From the NCBI RefSeq assembly GCF_008639165.1, contig NZ_CP029197.1, positions 1,364,001 through 1,428,000 on the forward strand: a DNA stretch of 64,000 nt, given 5' to 3'. Each line of letters starts with the position of its first letter. The stretch's first letter is position 1. Below are positions 7,962 to 16,847 of this stretch, one piece after another. Under the pieces are notes generated by a model that saw nothing but the letters and a program-made list of their open reading frames with translations, was not told where the DNA came from and did no database searches. Source of the stretch: Streptomyces venezuelae ATCC 10712 (lineage in GTDB: Bacteria; Actinomycetota; Actinomycetes; Streptomycetales; Streptomycetaceae). Both the position numbers and the translations under genes were made by a program.

Positions 7962-9773
7962 CTACTGCGGGGCGAGCTTCTCCGCGAGGCCCGGGCTGTT
8001 GTCCAGCCAGGTACGGACGGCCTCCTGCTCCTTGCCCTTGCCGGTCTTCTGGATGACGGCTTCGAGGTCCGTGAGCTGCTTCTCGGTCAGCTCGAAGTTC
8101 TTCAGCCAGCTGCCGACCTCGGGGTTCTCGGCGGCGAATCCCTTACGGGCGAGGGTGTGGACGCCGTCGCCCTTGCCCCAGGAACCCTTGGGGTCGGCGA
8201 GCTTCTTCAGGTCGTGGGTGGAGTAGGCCCAGTGCGGCGACCAGAGGGTGACGACGACCGGTTCCTTGCGCTCGTACGAGCGCTTCAGCTCGGCGAGCAT
8301 GCCGGGCGTGGAGCCGTCGACGACCTCGTACTCGCCCTCCAGGCCGTACTCCTTGAGCACCTTGTCCTTGAGGATGCCCATCATGCCGGCGCTGGGCTCG
8401 ATGCCGACGATCCGGCCCTTGAACTGTCCCGCCTTGCCCTTGAGGTCGGCGAGGGAGTCGACGCCCTTCACGTATGAGGGGACGGAGAGCTCCAGGGAAG
8501 TGGGGCCGTACCAGGAGCCGAGGTCCTCCAGCTTGTTCTGGTACTTCTTCCAGTACTGCTCGTGCGTGACGGGCAGCCAGGAGTCGGTCTGGAAGTCGAG
8601 CTGGCCGCCGGCCAGGCCCGTGTAGAGCGCGCCGGCCTCCAGCTGCTTGGTCTCGACCTCGTACCCCCGGCGTTCCAGGAGTTCCTTCCACAGGAACGTG
8701 GACGCGATGCCCTCGTCCCAGGGGATGTAGCCGATGCTGATCTTCTTGCCGTGGCCGCCGTTCGGCCCCGAGGCCGTGGTCGAGCTCGCGCCCGACCCGC
8801 CGAAGACACCGGTGCCACCGGCGACGAGGGCGAGCACGACGACACCGACGAGGGCCGTGACGGGCTGCGGGCGGTGCGCCCAGAGCTTCGCCCCGGGCCG
8901 CTTGGCGCTGAGCAGGGCGCGGGCCTTGGCCGCGGCGCGGCGGCCGAGCGGGGAGACCTGGCGGCCGAGGGCACCGGTCATCCGGTCCAGGTACATGGCG
9001 AGGACGACGATGGAGACGCCGGCCTCGAAGCCGAGACCGATGTCGACGTTGCCGATGGCGCGGTAGACCGCGCCGCCGAGCCCGCCGCCGCCGACCATGC
9101 CGGCGATGACGACCATCGAAAGGCCGAGCATGATGACCTGGTTGACACCGGCCATGATCGTCGGGAGGGCCAGCGGCAGCTGCACGCGGAGCAGCGTGTT
9201 GCGCGGGGTGGTGCCGAACGCCTCGGCGGCCTCGACGAGTTCGCCGTCGACCTGCCGGATGCCCAGCTCCGTCATGCGGACGCCCGGGGGCAGCGCGAAG
9301 ACGATCGTGGCGATGATGCCGGGGACCACGCCGACGCCGAAGAAGATGATGCCGGGGATGAGGTAGACCATCGCCGGCATGGTCTGCATGAAGTCGAGCA
9401 CCGGCCGCAGGACGGCGCTGACGGTCTTCGAGCGGGCCGCCCAGATGCCGAGCGGCACGGCGATCACCAGGGTCACCAAGGTGGCGACGAGGACGAGGGA
9501 GAGCGTCGCCATGGCCTCGTCCCACAGCTGCACCGAGTCGACGAGCGCGAACCCGGCGAAGGCGAGGACACCGGCGGCCAGGCCGCGCAGCCACCAGGCG
9601 ACGACGGCGAGGATGCCGGCGAAGAGCAGCGGCTGGGGCGCGGACAGGACGGCGTCGATGCCGTCGTAGAGACCGGTGACACCGGTGCTGACGGCGTCGA
9701 AGAGCCAGGAGAACTGGGCCTGGAGCCAGTCGACGGAACTGTCGACCCACTCACCGAGGGGAAGCCTAGGCAC
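7962..9773 (-). CDS. Glycine betaine/proline ABC transporter, fused permease and substrate-binding protein
   Basis: This 603-residue protein joins two functions. The N-terminal half is a BPD_transp_1 permease with membrane segments and the loop LVEAAEAFGTTPRNTLLRVQLP, which contacts the ATPase. The C-terminal half, from about residue 330, is an OpuAC-type binding domain (ISIGYIPWDEGIASTFLWKE) rich in Trp and Tyr for quaternary ammonium ligands. Permease-receptor fusions are known in OpuA-type osmoprotectant systems. It overlaps the upstream ATPase gene by eight bases. The likely role is uptake of glycine betaine or related compounds under osmotic stress. Confidence 0.9.
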   Translation of the reverse strand: MPRLPLGEWVDSSVDWLQAQFSWLFDAVSTGVTGLYDGIDAVLSAPQPLLFAGILAVVAWWLRGLAAGVLAFAGFALVDSVQLWDEAMATLSLVLVATLVTLVIAVPLGIWAARSKTVSAVLRPVLDFMQTMPAMVYLIPGIIFFGVGVVPGIIATIVFALPPGVRMTELGIRQVDGELVEAAEAFGTTPRNTLLRVQLPLALPTIMAGVNQVIMLGLSMVVIAGMVGGGGLGGAVYRAIGNVDIGLGFEAGVSIVVLAMYLDRMTGALGRQVSPLGRRAAAKARALLSAKRPGAKLWAHRPQPVTALVGVVVLALVAGGTGVFGGSGASSTTASGPNGGHGKKISIGYIPWDEGIASTFLWKELLERRGYEVETKQLEAGALYTGLAGGQLDFQTDSWLPVTHEQYWKKYQNKLEDLGSWYGPTSLELSVPSYVKGVDSLADLKGKAGQFKGRIVGIEPSAGMMGILKDKVLKEYGLEGEYEVVDGSTPGMLAELKRSYERKEPVVVTLWSPHWAYSTHDLKKLADPKGSWGKGDGVHTLARKGFAAENPEVGSWLKNFELTEKQLTDLEAVIQKTGKGKEQEAVRTWLDNSPGLAEKLAPQ

Positions 9774-10842
9774 CGACGGTCACCTCCTTCGCATCCGCGT
9801 CCTCGGCATTCCTCGCGCCGAGCCCGCCCATCACGGCCAGCAGCCGCTCGGTCGGTACGACTCCGAGGACGGCGCCGTCGGAGTCCTCGACGGTCACGGG
9901 GTGCGGGGCGCGGGCGGCGACGGCGCACAGGTCGGCGACGAGCGTGTCCGGGCCGACGGCCTGGCAGGCGCAGTCGGCGGGGCAGTCCACCGGGGTGGCG
10001 CCGCCCGTCATGACGGCGGAGGCGGTGAGCACCCGGGAGCGGTCGACGTCCTGGATGAAGGAGGCCACGTAGTCATCGGCGGGGCGGACCAGGATGTCCT
10101 CGGCGGTGCCGAGCTGCACGATCCTGCCGTCGCGCATGACGGCGATCCGGTCGCCGAGGCGCATGGCCTCGTTGAGGTCGTGGGTGATGAAGACGATCGT
10201 CTTCTTCAGCCGCTGCTGGAGCACCAGGAGCTGGTCCTGCATGTCGCGGCGGATGAGGGGGTCGAGCGCGCTGAAGGACTCGTCCATGAGGAGCAGGTCG
10301 GCGTCGGTGGCGAGCGCGCGGGCGAGGCCGACGCGCTGCTGCATGCCGCCGGAGAGCTCGTCGGGCCAGGACTTCTCCCACCCGGCCAGGCCGCACAGCT
10401 CCAGGGCCTCGGCGGCCCGGACCTCCCGCTCGGCGCGCGGGACGCCCTGGACCTCCAGGCCGTAGCCGGCGTTCTCCAGGACGTTTCGGTGCGGGAACAG
10501 CGCGAAGTGCTGGAAGACCATGCTGATCTTGGTGGAGCGCACGGTGCGCAGGTCGCGGGGGGAGAGCGCGGTGAGATCCCGGCCGTCGAAGAGGACCCGC
10601 CCGGCGGTCGGTTCGAGCAGGCCGTTGAGCATGCGCAGCAGGGTGGACTTGCCGGATCCGGAGAGCCCCATCACGACGAAGATCTGGCCGGGCTCGACGG
10701 TGAACCCGGCGTCGACGACGGCTGCCGTCGTCCCCTCGGCACGCAGCTCCTCCCGGTCGGCGCCGGCGGCGAGCCTGCGGACGGCTTCGTCGGGTCGTCT
10801 GCCGAACACCTTGTACAGGTGGTCTGCCTGGAGCCTGGACAC
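9766..10842 (-). CDS. proV: Glycine betaine/proline ABC transporter ATP-binding protein
   Basis: This 358-residue ABC ATPase has Walker A VMGLSGSGKSTLLRM, the signature LSGGMQQRVGLARAL and Walker B LLLMDESFSALD. A C-terminal CBS-like region (from about residue 275) senses ionic strength in the family. The frame is open further upstream, but GTG 10842 is chosen because TGAGG lies five bases before it and the conserved sequence begins just after. It forms a two-gene operon with the permease-receptor fusion, and each transporter probably uses two ATPase copies. No dedicated regulator is adjacent; an inverted repeat at 11016-11029 lies upstream. Confidence 0.9.
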   Translation of the reverse strand: MSRLQADHLYKVFGRRPDEAVRRLAAGADREELRAEGTTAAVVDAGFTVEPGQIFVVMGLSGSGKSTLLRMLNGLLEPTAGRVLFDGRDLTALSPRDLRTVRSTKISMVFQHFALFPHRNVLENAGYGLEVQGVPRAEREVRAAEALELCGLAGWEKSWPDELSGGMQQRVGLARALATDADLLLMDESFSALDPLIRRDMQDQLLVLQQRLKKTIVFITHDLNEAMRLGDRIAVMRDGRIVQLGTAEDILVRPADDYVASFIQDVDRSRVLTASAVMTGGATPVDCPADCACQAVGPDTLVADLCAVAARAPHPVTVEDSDGAVLGVVPTERLLAVMGGLGARNAEDADAKEVTVGA

Positions 10843-11015
10843 ATGAACCTCACGGGTAGCAACGAAAACGGCCCCCACCACCCCCGCGTGGCCGGGCCGT
10901 GGAGCGGGCGGGATCGGCCCGCCACCCGTCGCGTACGGGGATCCTTTTGTTGAATCCCGTACCGGGTTCGCTCCGGGCACGCGCCTGCCCGGCTTCACAG
11001 GGTGCAAACGCAAAG

Positions 11016-11029
11016 GTGACGGGGGTCAC
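11016..11029. promoter_or_regulatory. Inverted repeat GTGAC-N4-GTCAC
   Basis: Two five-base arms flank GGGG upstream of proV. It is a possible operator, but nothing links it to a specific regulator. Confidence 0.3.
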
Positions 11030-11080
11030 GCGGAGGGGGGCGGAACCGCGGACGCAGGGGAAGGCGTCCGCGGGCGTGGC

Positions 11081-11220
11081 GCGTGCGGGTGTGGGCGTCG
11101 CACGTGCCGCATCGGGCTTGCGCGTGCGGGTGTGGGCGTCGCATGTGCCGCTTCGGGCTTGCGCGTGCGGGTGTGGGCTTGCGCGTGTGGGTGTGGGCGC
11201 TCGAATGCGGCTTCGGGCGC
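11081..11220. repeat. 41-bp tandem repeat array with degenerate copies
   Basis: Units 11081-11121 and 11122-11162 are 41 bp each and differ at only two or three positions. A shortened copy follows at 11163-11182, then a diverged copy at about 11183-11220. The array is G-rich (GTGCGGGTGTGGGCG core) and ends about 30 bp before the exonuclease start. It resembles a slippage-prone tandem repeat. Confidence 0.75.
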
Positions 11221-11251
11221 CGCGGGCGCGCCGAGCCCTAACATCGGGGAG

Positions 11252-12172
11252 GTGACTCGACGCCTCATGCTCCTCGACACCGCCAGCCTCTACTTCCGGG
11301 CCTACTTCGGCGTGCCGGACTCCGTCCGCGCCCCCGACGGCACTCCCGTCAACGCCGTGCGCGGACTGCTCGACTTCATCACCCGGCTCGTCCAGGACCA
11401 CCAGCCTGACGACCTCGTGGCCTGCTGGGACGACGACTGGCGGCCGCAGTGGCGGGTGGACCTGATCCCCTCGTACAAGGCGCACCGGGTGGCCGTCGTG
11501 ACCGAGACGGGACCGGACGAGGAGGAGATCCCCGACACCCTGTCCCCCCAGGTCCCGGTGATCGAGGAGGTCCTGGCGGCGCTCGGCATCGCCCGGATCG
11601 GCGCGGCGGGGTACGAGGCGGACGACGTGATCGGAACGCTCGCGGGCCGCGCCCGGGGCCCGGTGGACATCGTCACGGGCGACCGGGACCTGTTCCAGCT
11701 GGTCGACGACGCCCGGAGCGTACGGGTGCTGTACCCGCGCAAGGGCGTCGGCGACTGCGACCTGGTGGACGCGGACATGATCGTCAGCAAGTACGGGGTG
11801 CGCCCCGACCAGTACGCCGACTTCGCGGCGCTGCGCGGCGACGCCAGCGACGGCCTGCCCGGAGTGAAGGGCATCGGCGAGAAGACGGCGGCCCAGCTGA
11901 TCACCGAGTACGGCGACCTGGCCGGGGTACGGGCGGCCGCCGAGGACCGGACGTCGAAGCTGACCCCCGCCAAGCGGCGCGGAATCGTGGAGGCGGCCGC
12001 CTACCTGGACGTCGCTCCGACGGTGGTGAAGGTCGCCGGGGACGTACCGCTGCCGGAGTTCGACGCGACCCTGCCGACGGCACCCAGGGACCCGGCGGCG
12101 CTCGACGCGCTGGTCAAGCGCTGGGGTCTCGGCGGGGCCGTGGGACGACTGCTGCCGGTCCTGGACCGCTGA
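11252..12172 (+). CDS. 5'-3' exonuclease (FEN/ExoIX-type, stand-alone)
   Basis: This 306-residue protein corresponds to the 5' nuclease domain of DNA polymerase I without the polymerase. Motifs in order are LMLLDTASLYFRAYFG, GYEADDVIGTLA, VTGDRDLFQLV and LRGDASDGLPGVKGIGEKTA (the helix-3-turn-helix). The conserved Asp and Glu residues for the two metal ions are present. It would process flaps in replication and repair. GTG 11252 is chosen: TAACAT at 11239-11244 is a good -10 element that would make it leaderless, while GGGGAG lies directly against the start. An ATG at 11267 is an alternative. Confidence 0.87.
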   Translation: MTRRLMLLDTASLYFRAYFGVPDSVRAPDGTPVNAVRGLLDFITRLVQDHQPDDLVACWDDDWRPQWRVDLIPSYKAHRVAVVTETGPDEEEIPDTLSPQVPVIEEVLAALGIARIGAAGYEADDVIGTLAGRARGPVDIVTGDRDLFQLVDDARSVRVLYPRKGVGDCDLVDADMIVSKYGVRPDQYADFAALRGDASDGLPGVKGIGEKTAAQLITEYGDLAGVRAAAEDRTSKLTPAKRRGIVEAAAYLDVAPTVVKVAGDVPLPEFDATLPTAPRDPAALDALVKRWGLGGAVGRLLPVLDR

Positions 12173-12215
12173 CGAAATCGGCTCGCACTGGGTCGACAGC
12201 GCCTCGGGATGATAA

Positions 12216-12231
12216 CTTAGGCTTACCTAAG
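12216..12231. promoter_or_regulatory. Iron box (DmdR1/IdeR-type operator)
   Basis: CTTAGG-CTTA-CCTAAG is a perfect inverted repeat matching the TTAGG...CCTAA core of actinobacterial DtxR-family operators. It lies 45 bp before the siderophore-interacting protein gene and predicts iron-dependent repression. Confidence 0.85.
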
Positions 12232-12275
12232 CTATTTGAGACCCATCGAGTCACTTCGAGTCAGGAGAGCCACTC

Positions 12276-13109
12276 GTGGCGGAGCAGCCCCGCAAGGCAC
12301 CGAAGGCCACCGAGGCGCGCGTGGTGCGCACCGAGCGGATCACCCCGCACATGGTGCGGATCGTCCTGGGCGGGCCCGGCCTCGGCGCCTTCGAGGCCGA
12401 CACCTACACCGACCACTACGTGAAGCTGCTCTTCGCCCCAGAGGGCGTCGCCTACCCGGAGCCGTTCGACATGGAGCGGATCCGGGAGGAGTTCCCCCGG
12501 GAGCAGTGGCCGACCACGCGGACGTACACGGTGCGCGCCTGGGACCCGGTCCACCGCGAGCTGACCATCGACTTCGTGGTCCACGGCGACGAGGGCCTCG
12601 CGGGCCCGTGGGCGGCGCGCGCCGAGGCGGGCGACACGGTGCGCTTCCTGGGCCCCGGCGGCGGCTACTCGCCGGACCCGGCGGCCGACTGGCACCTGCT
12701 CGCGGGCGACGAGAGCGCGCTGCCGGCCATCGCGGTGGCCCTGGAGCAGCTGCCGGCCGGGGCGCGGGTGCACGCGTTCGTGGAGATCTCGGACGCCGCC
12801 GAGGAGCAGAAGTTCGCGACGGACCACGGCATCGACGTGACCTGGCTGCACCGGGGCGACCGGCCGGTGGGCGAGGCGCTCGTCGAGGCCGTGCAGTCCC
12901 TGGACTTCCCGGCCGGCGACGTGCACGCCTTCGTCCACGGCGAGGCGGGCTTCGTGAAGGAACTCCGCCGGCACCTGCGCCTTGACCGGGCGGTACCGCG
13001 CGAGCGCCTGTCGATCTCGGGCTACTGGCGCCAGGGGAAGTCGGACGAGGCGTGGCGCGCGATCAAGCGCGAGTGGAACGACCAGGTGGAACGCGAACAG
13101 GAGAACTGA
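12276..13109 (+). CDS. Siderophore-interacting protein (FAD-dependent ferric-siderophore reductase)
   Basis: This 277-residue flavoprotein has an N-terminal FAD-binding barrel with RTYTVRAWDPVHRELTIDF (the RxYT flavin motif), followed by GPWAARAEAGDTVRFLGPGG and a C-terminal NAD(P)H-binding domain. It belongs to the SIP/ViuB group, which reduces Fe(III)-siderophores in the cytoplasm to release iron. GTG 12276 is preceded by AGGAGAG. A canonical iron box upstream makes iron repression very likely. It is a single gene closed by a strong terminator. Confidence 0.92.
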   Translation: MAEQPRKAPKATEARVVRTERITPHMVRIVLGGPGLGAFEADTYTDHYVKLLFAPEGVAYPEPFDMERIREEFPREQWPTTRTYTVRAWDPVHRELTIDFVVHGDEGLAGPWAARAEAGDTVRFLGPGGGYSPDPAADWHLLAGDESALPAIAVALEQLPAGARVHAFVEISDAAEEQKFATDHGIDVTWLHRGDRPVGEALVEAVQSLDFPAGDVHAFVHGEAGFVKELRRHLRLDRAVPRERLSISGYWRQGKSDEAWRAIKREWNDQVEREQEN

Positions 13110-13144
13110 GACGCGGAGCCGTGAAGACGCGGAGCCGGCTCACG

Positions 13145-13186
13145 GCGCGGGGCCCGGGGATCACCCCCGGGCCCCGCGCTTTTCGT
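13145..13186 (+). terminator. Intrinsic terminator of the SIP gene
   Basis: Bases 13145-13159 pair perfectly with 13165-13179 (15 bp, loop ATCAC), followed by a T-rich stretch. Confidence 0.9.
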
Positions 13187-13315
13187 TTCTCGTAAGGCGC
13201 GGCGCAATCCAGAAGGGGCGTGGCAGGCGTCCGCTGCCCCGACACGGCCCGGCCACGGGGCGGCCGCAGGCACCGCAGGCCCGGACTCCCCCGAAGACGG
13301 GCCGGCCGGACCGGC

Positions 13316-13948
13316 CTACGTCGTCTCGCCGTACATCCGGTCCGAGGTGTCCGTGTGGGCCATCCGCCGCAGCGCCGAGAAGATCGCGTCGCCGATGACC
13401 GTGCCGACGACCACGCTCTCCACCAGCTCCTCGCGCGCCACGTTGCGCGCCACGAAGTCCAGGTCGGCCCCCGCCACCCGCTCCGCCGCGTCCGCGTACG
13501 CGTCCAGGACCTCGACGAACGACCCGTGGCCGGCCTCGTCGACCGCCGCGAGGGCCACGGCGAGCGCCTCCGATGCCGGGTTGCCCTCGCCCACCCGCCA
13601 TCCACGCGCGGCGATCAACGCCGCGACCTGCTTCCGCGCCTCCTCGATCCCGGCATGGGACTCGCGGTCGTAACGCGGCACGAGTCCGGACGCCACCGTG
13701 CCCAGCAGCTTGTGCACCGACCGTTCGGGGTCGTCGAGCGCGACGATCACCTCGCGGATCGCCGCGACCGAGAGGCCGCCCACGTCGAGGAGCGCCCGGA
13801 TCAGGCGGAGGCGCTGCACATGCGTCTCCCCGTACGAAGCCTGGTTAGGGCTCGTCAGTTCTCCGGCAGGCAGCAGTCCTTCCCGTACGTAGAACTTGAT
13901 CGTCGGGATGGACACCCCGGTCCTGCGACTCAACTCTCCGATGCGCAC
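13316..13948 (-). CDS. MerR-family transcriptional regulator
   Basis: This 210-residue protein begins with the MerR winged helix MRIGELSRRTGVSIPTIKFY, then LVREGLLPAG-like wing residues and YGETHVQRLRLIRALLDVGG. The C-terminal part has no metal-binding Cys cluster, so it is probably an organic-ligand or stress-type member. GTG 13948 has AGGAAGG upstream. The gene is divergent from a membrane protein, and the shared gap carries MerR-like inverted repeats, so the pair is probably a regulator and target. Confidence 0.88.
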   Translation of the reverse strand: MRIGELSRRTGVSIPTIKFYVREGLLPAGELTSPNQASYGETHVQRLRLIRALLDVGGLSVAAIREVIVALDDPERSVHKLLGTVASGLVPRYDRESHAGIEEARKQVAALIAARGWRVGEGNPASEALAVALAAVDEAGHGSFVEVLDAYADAAERVAGADLDFVARNVAREELVESVVVGTVIGDAIFSALRRMAHTDTSDRMYGETT

Positions 13949-14004
13949 CGCGTGTTCACCTTCCTGGTCCCGCTTCGGCCTTGCCGACCGACCCTCCCAT
14001 CATA

Positions 14005-14042
14005 GATAGTGGCGCTATCAGATAGTAGCTAGTGCCACTATC
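14005..14042. promoter_or_regulatory. Candidate MerR operator cluster
   Basis: GATAGTGGC at 14005-14013 is the reverse complement of GCCACTATC at 14034-14042. Inside lie GATAG-TGGCG-CTATC (14005-14019) and a further GATAGT half-site (14021-14026). Overlapping inverted repeats like these are expected for MerR dimers between divergent genes. Confidence 0.6.
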
Positions 14043-14089
14043 CATACCTGCCACAACTGTGTCCGCACATCCCACGGGGGGAAATCCGC

Positions 14090-15052
14090 ATGTCCTCGCT
14101 CAACTTATTCACCCGGTTCCACCGGCCACTGGTCTGGTTCGCCGCCTCCATGGGTGTCCTCGCCCTGGTCTCGGCGGTCGGCATCTTCGTCGACGACCGC
14201 GTCCTGGTCGGGGTGCCGATCTGGACCAAGCCGTTCAAGTTCTCGGTCTCGTTCGTCGCGTACGCGCTCTCGCTCGCCTGGATGCTCTCCCTGCTGCCCC
14301 GGGGGCGGCGGGTCGGCTGGTGGGCCGGGACGGTCGTCGCCGCGGCCAGCGCCGGCGAGATGGTGCTCATCACCCTCCAGGTGATCCGCGGCACGCAGAG
14401 CCACTTCAACCAGGCGACGCCCTTCGACGACGCCGTGTTCCAGCTCATGGGCGCGACCGTCGTCGTCCTGTGGCTGGGTGCCCTGGTCATCGCGGTCCTG
14501 CTGCTGCGCGCCAAGATCCTCGACCGGGCCATGGCCTGGGCCGTCCGACTCTCCTCGCTCATCGCCCTCGCGGGCGCCGCCGTCGGCTTCCTGATGGTGC
14601 GTCCGAAGCCGGAACAGCTCGCCGTCGACCACCCGCCGATCGAGGGCGGCCACGCCGTCGGCGTCCCGGACGGCGGCCCGTCGATGCCGCTGACCGGCTG
14701 GGCGAGCACGGGCGGCGACCTGCGCGTGCCCCACTTCTTCGGCATGCACGCGCTCCAGCTGCTGCCGCTGGTGCTGCTCGTCCTGGCCGCACTCGCACCA
14801 CGGTTCGCCCGCCTCGCGGACGAGCGGGTACGACTCCGGCTCGGCCTGACGGCCGCCGCGGTGTACGCGGCGACCTTCGCCCTACTGACCTGGCAGGCCC
14901 TACGCGGCCAGGCCCTACTCGCCCCGGACGCGACGACACTGACGGCCGCGGCCGCGATCGCCGCCCTGGGCGCCGCAGCAACGACCCTCTCCCTCAGGGC
15001 CACTTCCCCCACGCCGGAGGCCGTTCATGACCCACGGGGCGTAGGGATCTGA
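14090..15052 (+). CDS. Conserved integral membrane protein of unknown function
   Basis: I do not recognise a characterised family for this 320-residue protein. About seven hydrophobic segments are visible, starting with LVWFAASMGVLALVSAVGIF. A conserved-looking loop VPIWTKPFKFSVSFVAYALS follows, and a hydrophilic loop at about residues 185-220 precedes HFFGMHALQLLPLVLLVL. ATG 14090 follows GGGGGGAA. The gene is divergent from a MerR regulator, with candidate operators between them, so it is probably induced by whatever that regulator senses. Confidence 0.75.
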   Translation: MSSLNLFTRFHRPLVWFAASMGVLALVSAVGIFVDDRVLVGVPIWTKPFKFSVSFVAYALSLAWMLSLLPRGRRVGWWAGTVVAAASAGEMVLITLQVIRGTQSHFNQATPFDDAVFQLMGATVVVLWLGALVIAVLLLRAKILDRAMAWAVRLSSLIALAGAAVGFLMVRPKPEQLAVDHPPIEGGHAVGVPDGGPSMPLTGWASTGGDLRVPHFFGMHALQLLPLVLLVLAALAPRFARLADERVRLRLGLTAAAVYAATFALLTWQALRGQALLAPDATTLTAAAAIAALGAAATTLSLRATSPTPEAVHDPRGVGI

Positions 15053-15131
15053 CGAACGGCCTGAAGCCCCGCCCCAGCCGCGACGCGCGCCTCCGGTGCC
15101 CCGGACCACGACGCTTCCGTTCGCCCGGGCC

Positions 15132-15150
15132 GCGCCCGGAGCCCGGGCGC
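15132..15150. terminator. Short GC hairpin between convergent genes
   Basis: GCGCCCGG at 15132-15139 pairs with 15143-15150 across a three-base loop. It lies between the stops of the membrane protein and the convergent P450. There is no T-run. Confidence 0.45.
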
Positions 15151-15172
15151 AGCGCGCTGCCCGGAGCGGGTC

Positions 15173-16630
15173 TCAGTCCCGGGTCCGTACCGTGGCCAGG
15201 ACGTCGCGGTCCGGTTGGAGGGTGAGGCTGGGGACCGGGAGGAGTTCTTCGGTCGTCAGGTTCAGGTGGTAGCGGCGGGCGAGGACCGCGAGGACGAGGA
15301 CGGCTTCCACGAGGGCGAAGCGGGTGCCGAGGCAGACGCGGGGGCCGCCGCCGAAGGGGAACCAGGCGTACTCGGGTATCTGCTCGGCGGGTTCGCCCTC
15401 CCGCTCGATCCAGCGCTCGGGGCGGAAGGCCTCCGCGTCGCCGTACCAGCGGGGGTCCCGCTGGGTGGCCCACTGGCTGGACCAGACGCGGGTGCCGGCG
15501 GGTACGGGCGTGCCACCGAGCACGGCGCCTTCCTTGGCGAGGCCGGTGATGAGCCAGATCGTCGGGTAGAGGCGCAGGGTCTCCTTGATGACCGCCTGGG
15601 TGTAGGTGAGGGCGGCGTAGTCGTCGTAGCCGGGTTCGTGGTCGGCGAGGACGCGGTCGAGTTCTTCGGTGAGGGCGTCGCGGACCCGGGGGTTGCGGGA
15701 GAGGAGGTACCAGGCCCAGACGAGGGTGGAGCTGGTGGTCTCGTGGCCGCCGATGTAGAGGGTGACGGTCTCGTCGCGGATCTCCTGGTCGGAGAGGGGC
15801 GCGCCGGTCTCGTCGCGGGCGGCGAGCAGTCGGCTGAGGAGGTCGGGGCGTTCGGTCTCGCCGTCGCGGTGACGGGAGACGACGCGGGAGACCTCGGCGT
15901 CGATGACGGCGGTGGCACGTTTGATGCGGGCGCGTCCGGGGGTGGGCACCCAGTCGGGCAGGACGGCTCCGATGCCGCTGAACTCGGCGCCGATCTCCTT
16001 CTGTGCGACGTCCATGGCGGCGCCGATGGCTTCGGCGTCGGCCGCGGTGTCGACGCCGAAGATGGTGCGGACGGCGATGAGCTGGGTGAGGGCCGCCATC
16101 TCCTTCTTGATGTCGATGTGCTGTCCGTCGGTCCAGCGGTCGGCGAGGGCGACGGCGCAGTCGGCCATGGTCGCGGCGTAGGAGCGGACCTGTTTGGGGC
16201 GGACGGAGGGTTGGACGAGGGAGCGCTTGCGGCGCCAGTCGGCGCCCTTGGAGACGATGACGCCGTTCCCGAGGAGGGTGCGGAAGGCGATGCCGAGGTC
16301 GGGCTGGTCGAAGCTGCGCTCGACCTCGGTGAGGAGTTCGCCGACGGTGTCGGGGTGGGCGATGAAGAGGGAGGGTTTGCGGCCGAAGCGCCAGCGGACG
16401 ATGTCCCCGCGGTCCCTGAGTTGTTCGAAGAAGGCGAGGGGGTTCTTGCCGAAGGCGGGGAGGCTGCCGAGGAGTGGCATGCCGCGCGGGCCGTCGACGA
16501 CAACCGGAACCGTGGCCGGAGTCATGGCCGGAGCCGTGGGCGGAGTGGCGGCCGGAGCCGTCGACGGGGAGCCTGTCGGCTCGCCCTCCTTCTCCGTCCC
16601 GGCATGCGGGCGTCCGGCTTGCGTGGTCAT
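15173..16630 (-). CDS. Cytochrome P450
   Basis: This 485-residue P450 has the I-helix oxygen-binding motif IGGHETTSST, the ExxR motif in IKETLRLYP, and the haem loop FPFGGGPRVCLG with the Cys ligand. It is soluble, with no membrane anchor. The first 45 residues or so are rich in Pro, Thr and Ala before the conserved start VVVDGPRGMPLLGSLPAFG. ATG 16630 follows GGAGGGG. The substrate is unknown. No redox partner gene is adjacent; the nearest ferredoxin is about 19 kb away. The sequence resembles the fatty-acid hydroxylase-like bacterial group, but that is only an impression. Confidence 0.92.
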   Translation of the reverse strand: MTTQAGRPHAGTEKEGEPTGSPSTAPAATPPTAPAMTPATVPVVVDGPRGMPLLGSLPAFGKNPLAFFEQLRDRGDIVRWRFGRKPSLFIAHPDTVGELLTEVERSFDQPDLGIAFRTLLGNGVIVSKGADWRRKRSLVQPSVRPKQVRSYAATMADCAVALADRWTDGQHIDIKKEMAALTQLIAVRTIFGVDTAADAEAIGAAMDVAQKEIGAEFSGIGAVLPDWVPTPGRARIKRATAVIDAEVSRVVSRHRDGETERPDLLSRLLAARDETGAPLSDQEIRDETVTLYIGGHETTSSTLVWAWYLLSRNPRVRDALTEELDRVLADHEPGYDDYAALTYTQAVIKETLRLYPTIWLITGLAKEGAVLGGTPVPAGTRVWSSQWATQRDPRWYGDAEAFRPERWIEREGEPAEQIPEYAWFPFGGGPRVCLGTRFALVEAVLVLAVLARRYHLNLTTEELLPVPSLTLQPDRDVLATVRTRD

Positions 16631-16781
16631 CTGCGTCCCCTCCCCGACGGGCCCTTCCCCAACGGGCCTTCCCTGCTTGTGAGTCCATGCAATCGGAACG
16701 GCCCCGCGCGCGCCACCCCTGTGGACGACGGCCTGTGGACAACGTCCCGTGCGCGACCCTTTTCGGGGGTGCGGAGACGGG

Positions 16782-16815
16782 CGAGTGCCCGTGGCGTACT
16801 CGCCACGGGCACTCG
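16782..16815 (-). terminator. Hairpin terminator downstream of the helicase
   Basis: A perfect 15-bp stem (16782-16796 with 16801-16815) closes a TACT loop between the helicase stop and the P450 start. No clear T-run follows on the minus strand. Confidence 0.7.
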
Positions 16816-16847
16816 ATCCGGGGATGCCGGAGGAAGGAAACGGGCCG

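Larger units (their letters stand above)
10843..11251. other. Gene-free region between proV and the exonuclease gene
   Basis: This 409-bp divergent spacer holds no credible gene. It contains a bulged inverted repeat at 10932-10964 (GTACGGGGAT opposite ATCCCGTAC), a GTGAC-GGGG-GTCAC repeat at 11016-11029, and the tandem repeat block at 11081-11220. Promoters for proV and the exonuclease must lie here. Confidence 0.6.

Noticed and set aside
11081-11220. CRISPR array
   Set aside because: The repeats are directly adjacent without unique spacers of constant length, and no cas genes are present.
15173-16630. Biosynthetic gene cluster around the P450
   Set aside because: The neighbours are a helicase and a membrane protein. 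There is no synthase, sugar or regulator set.
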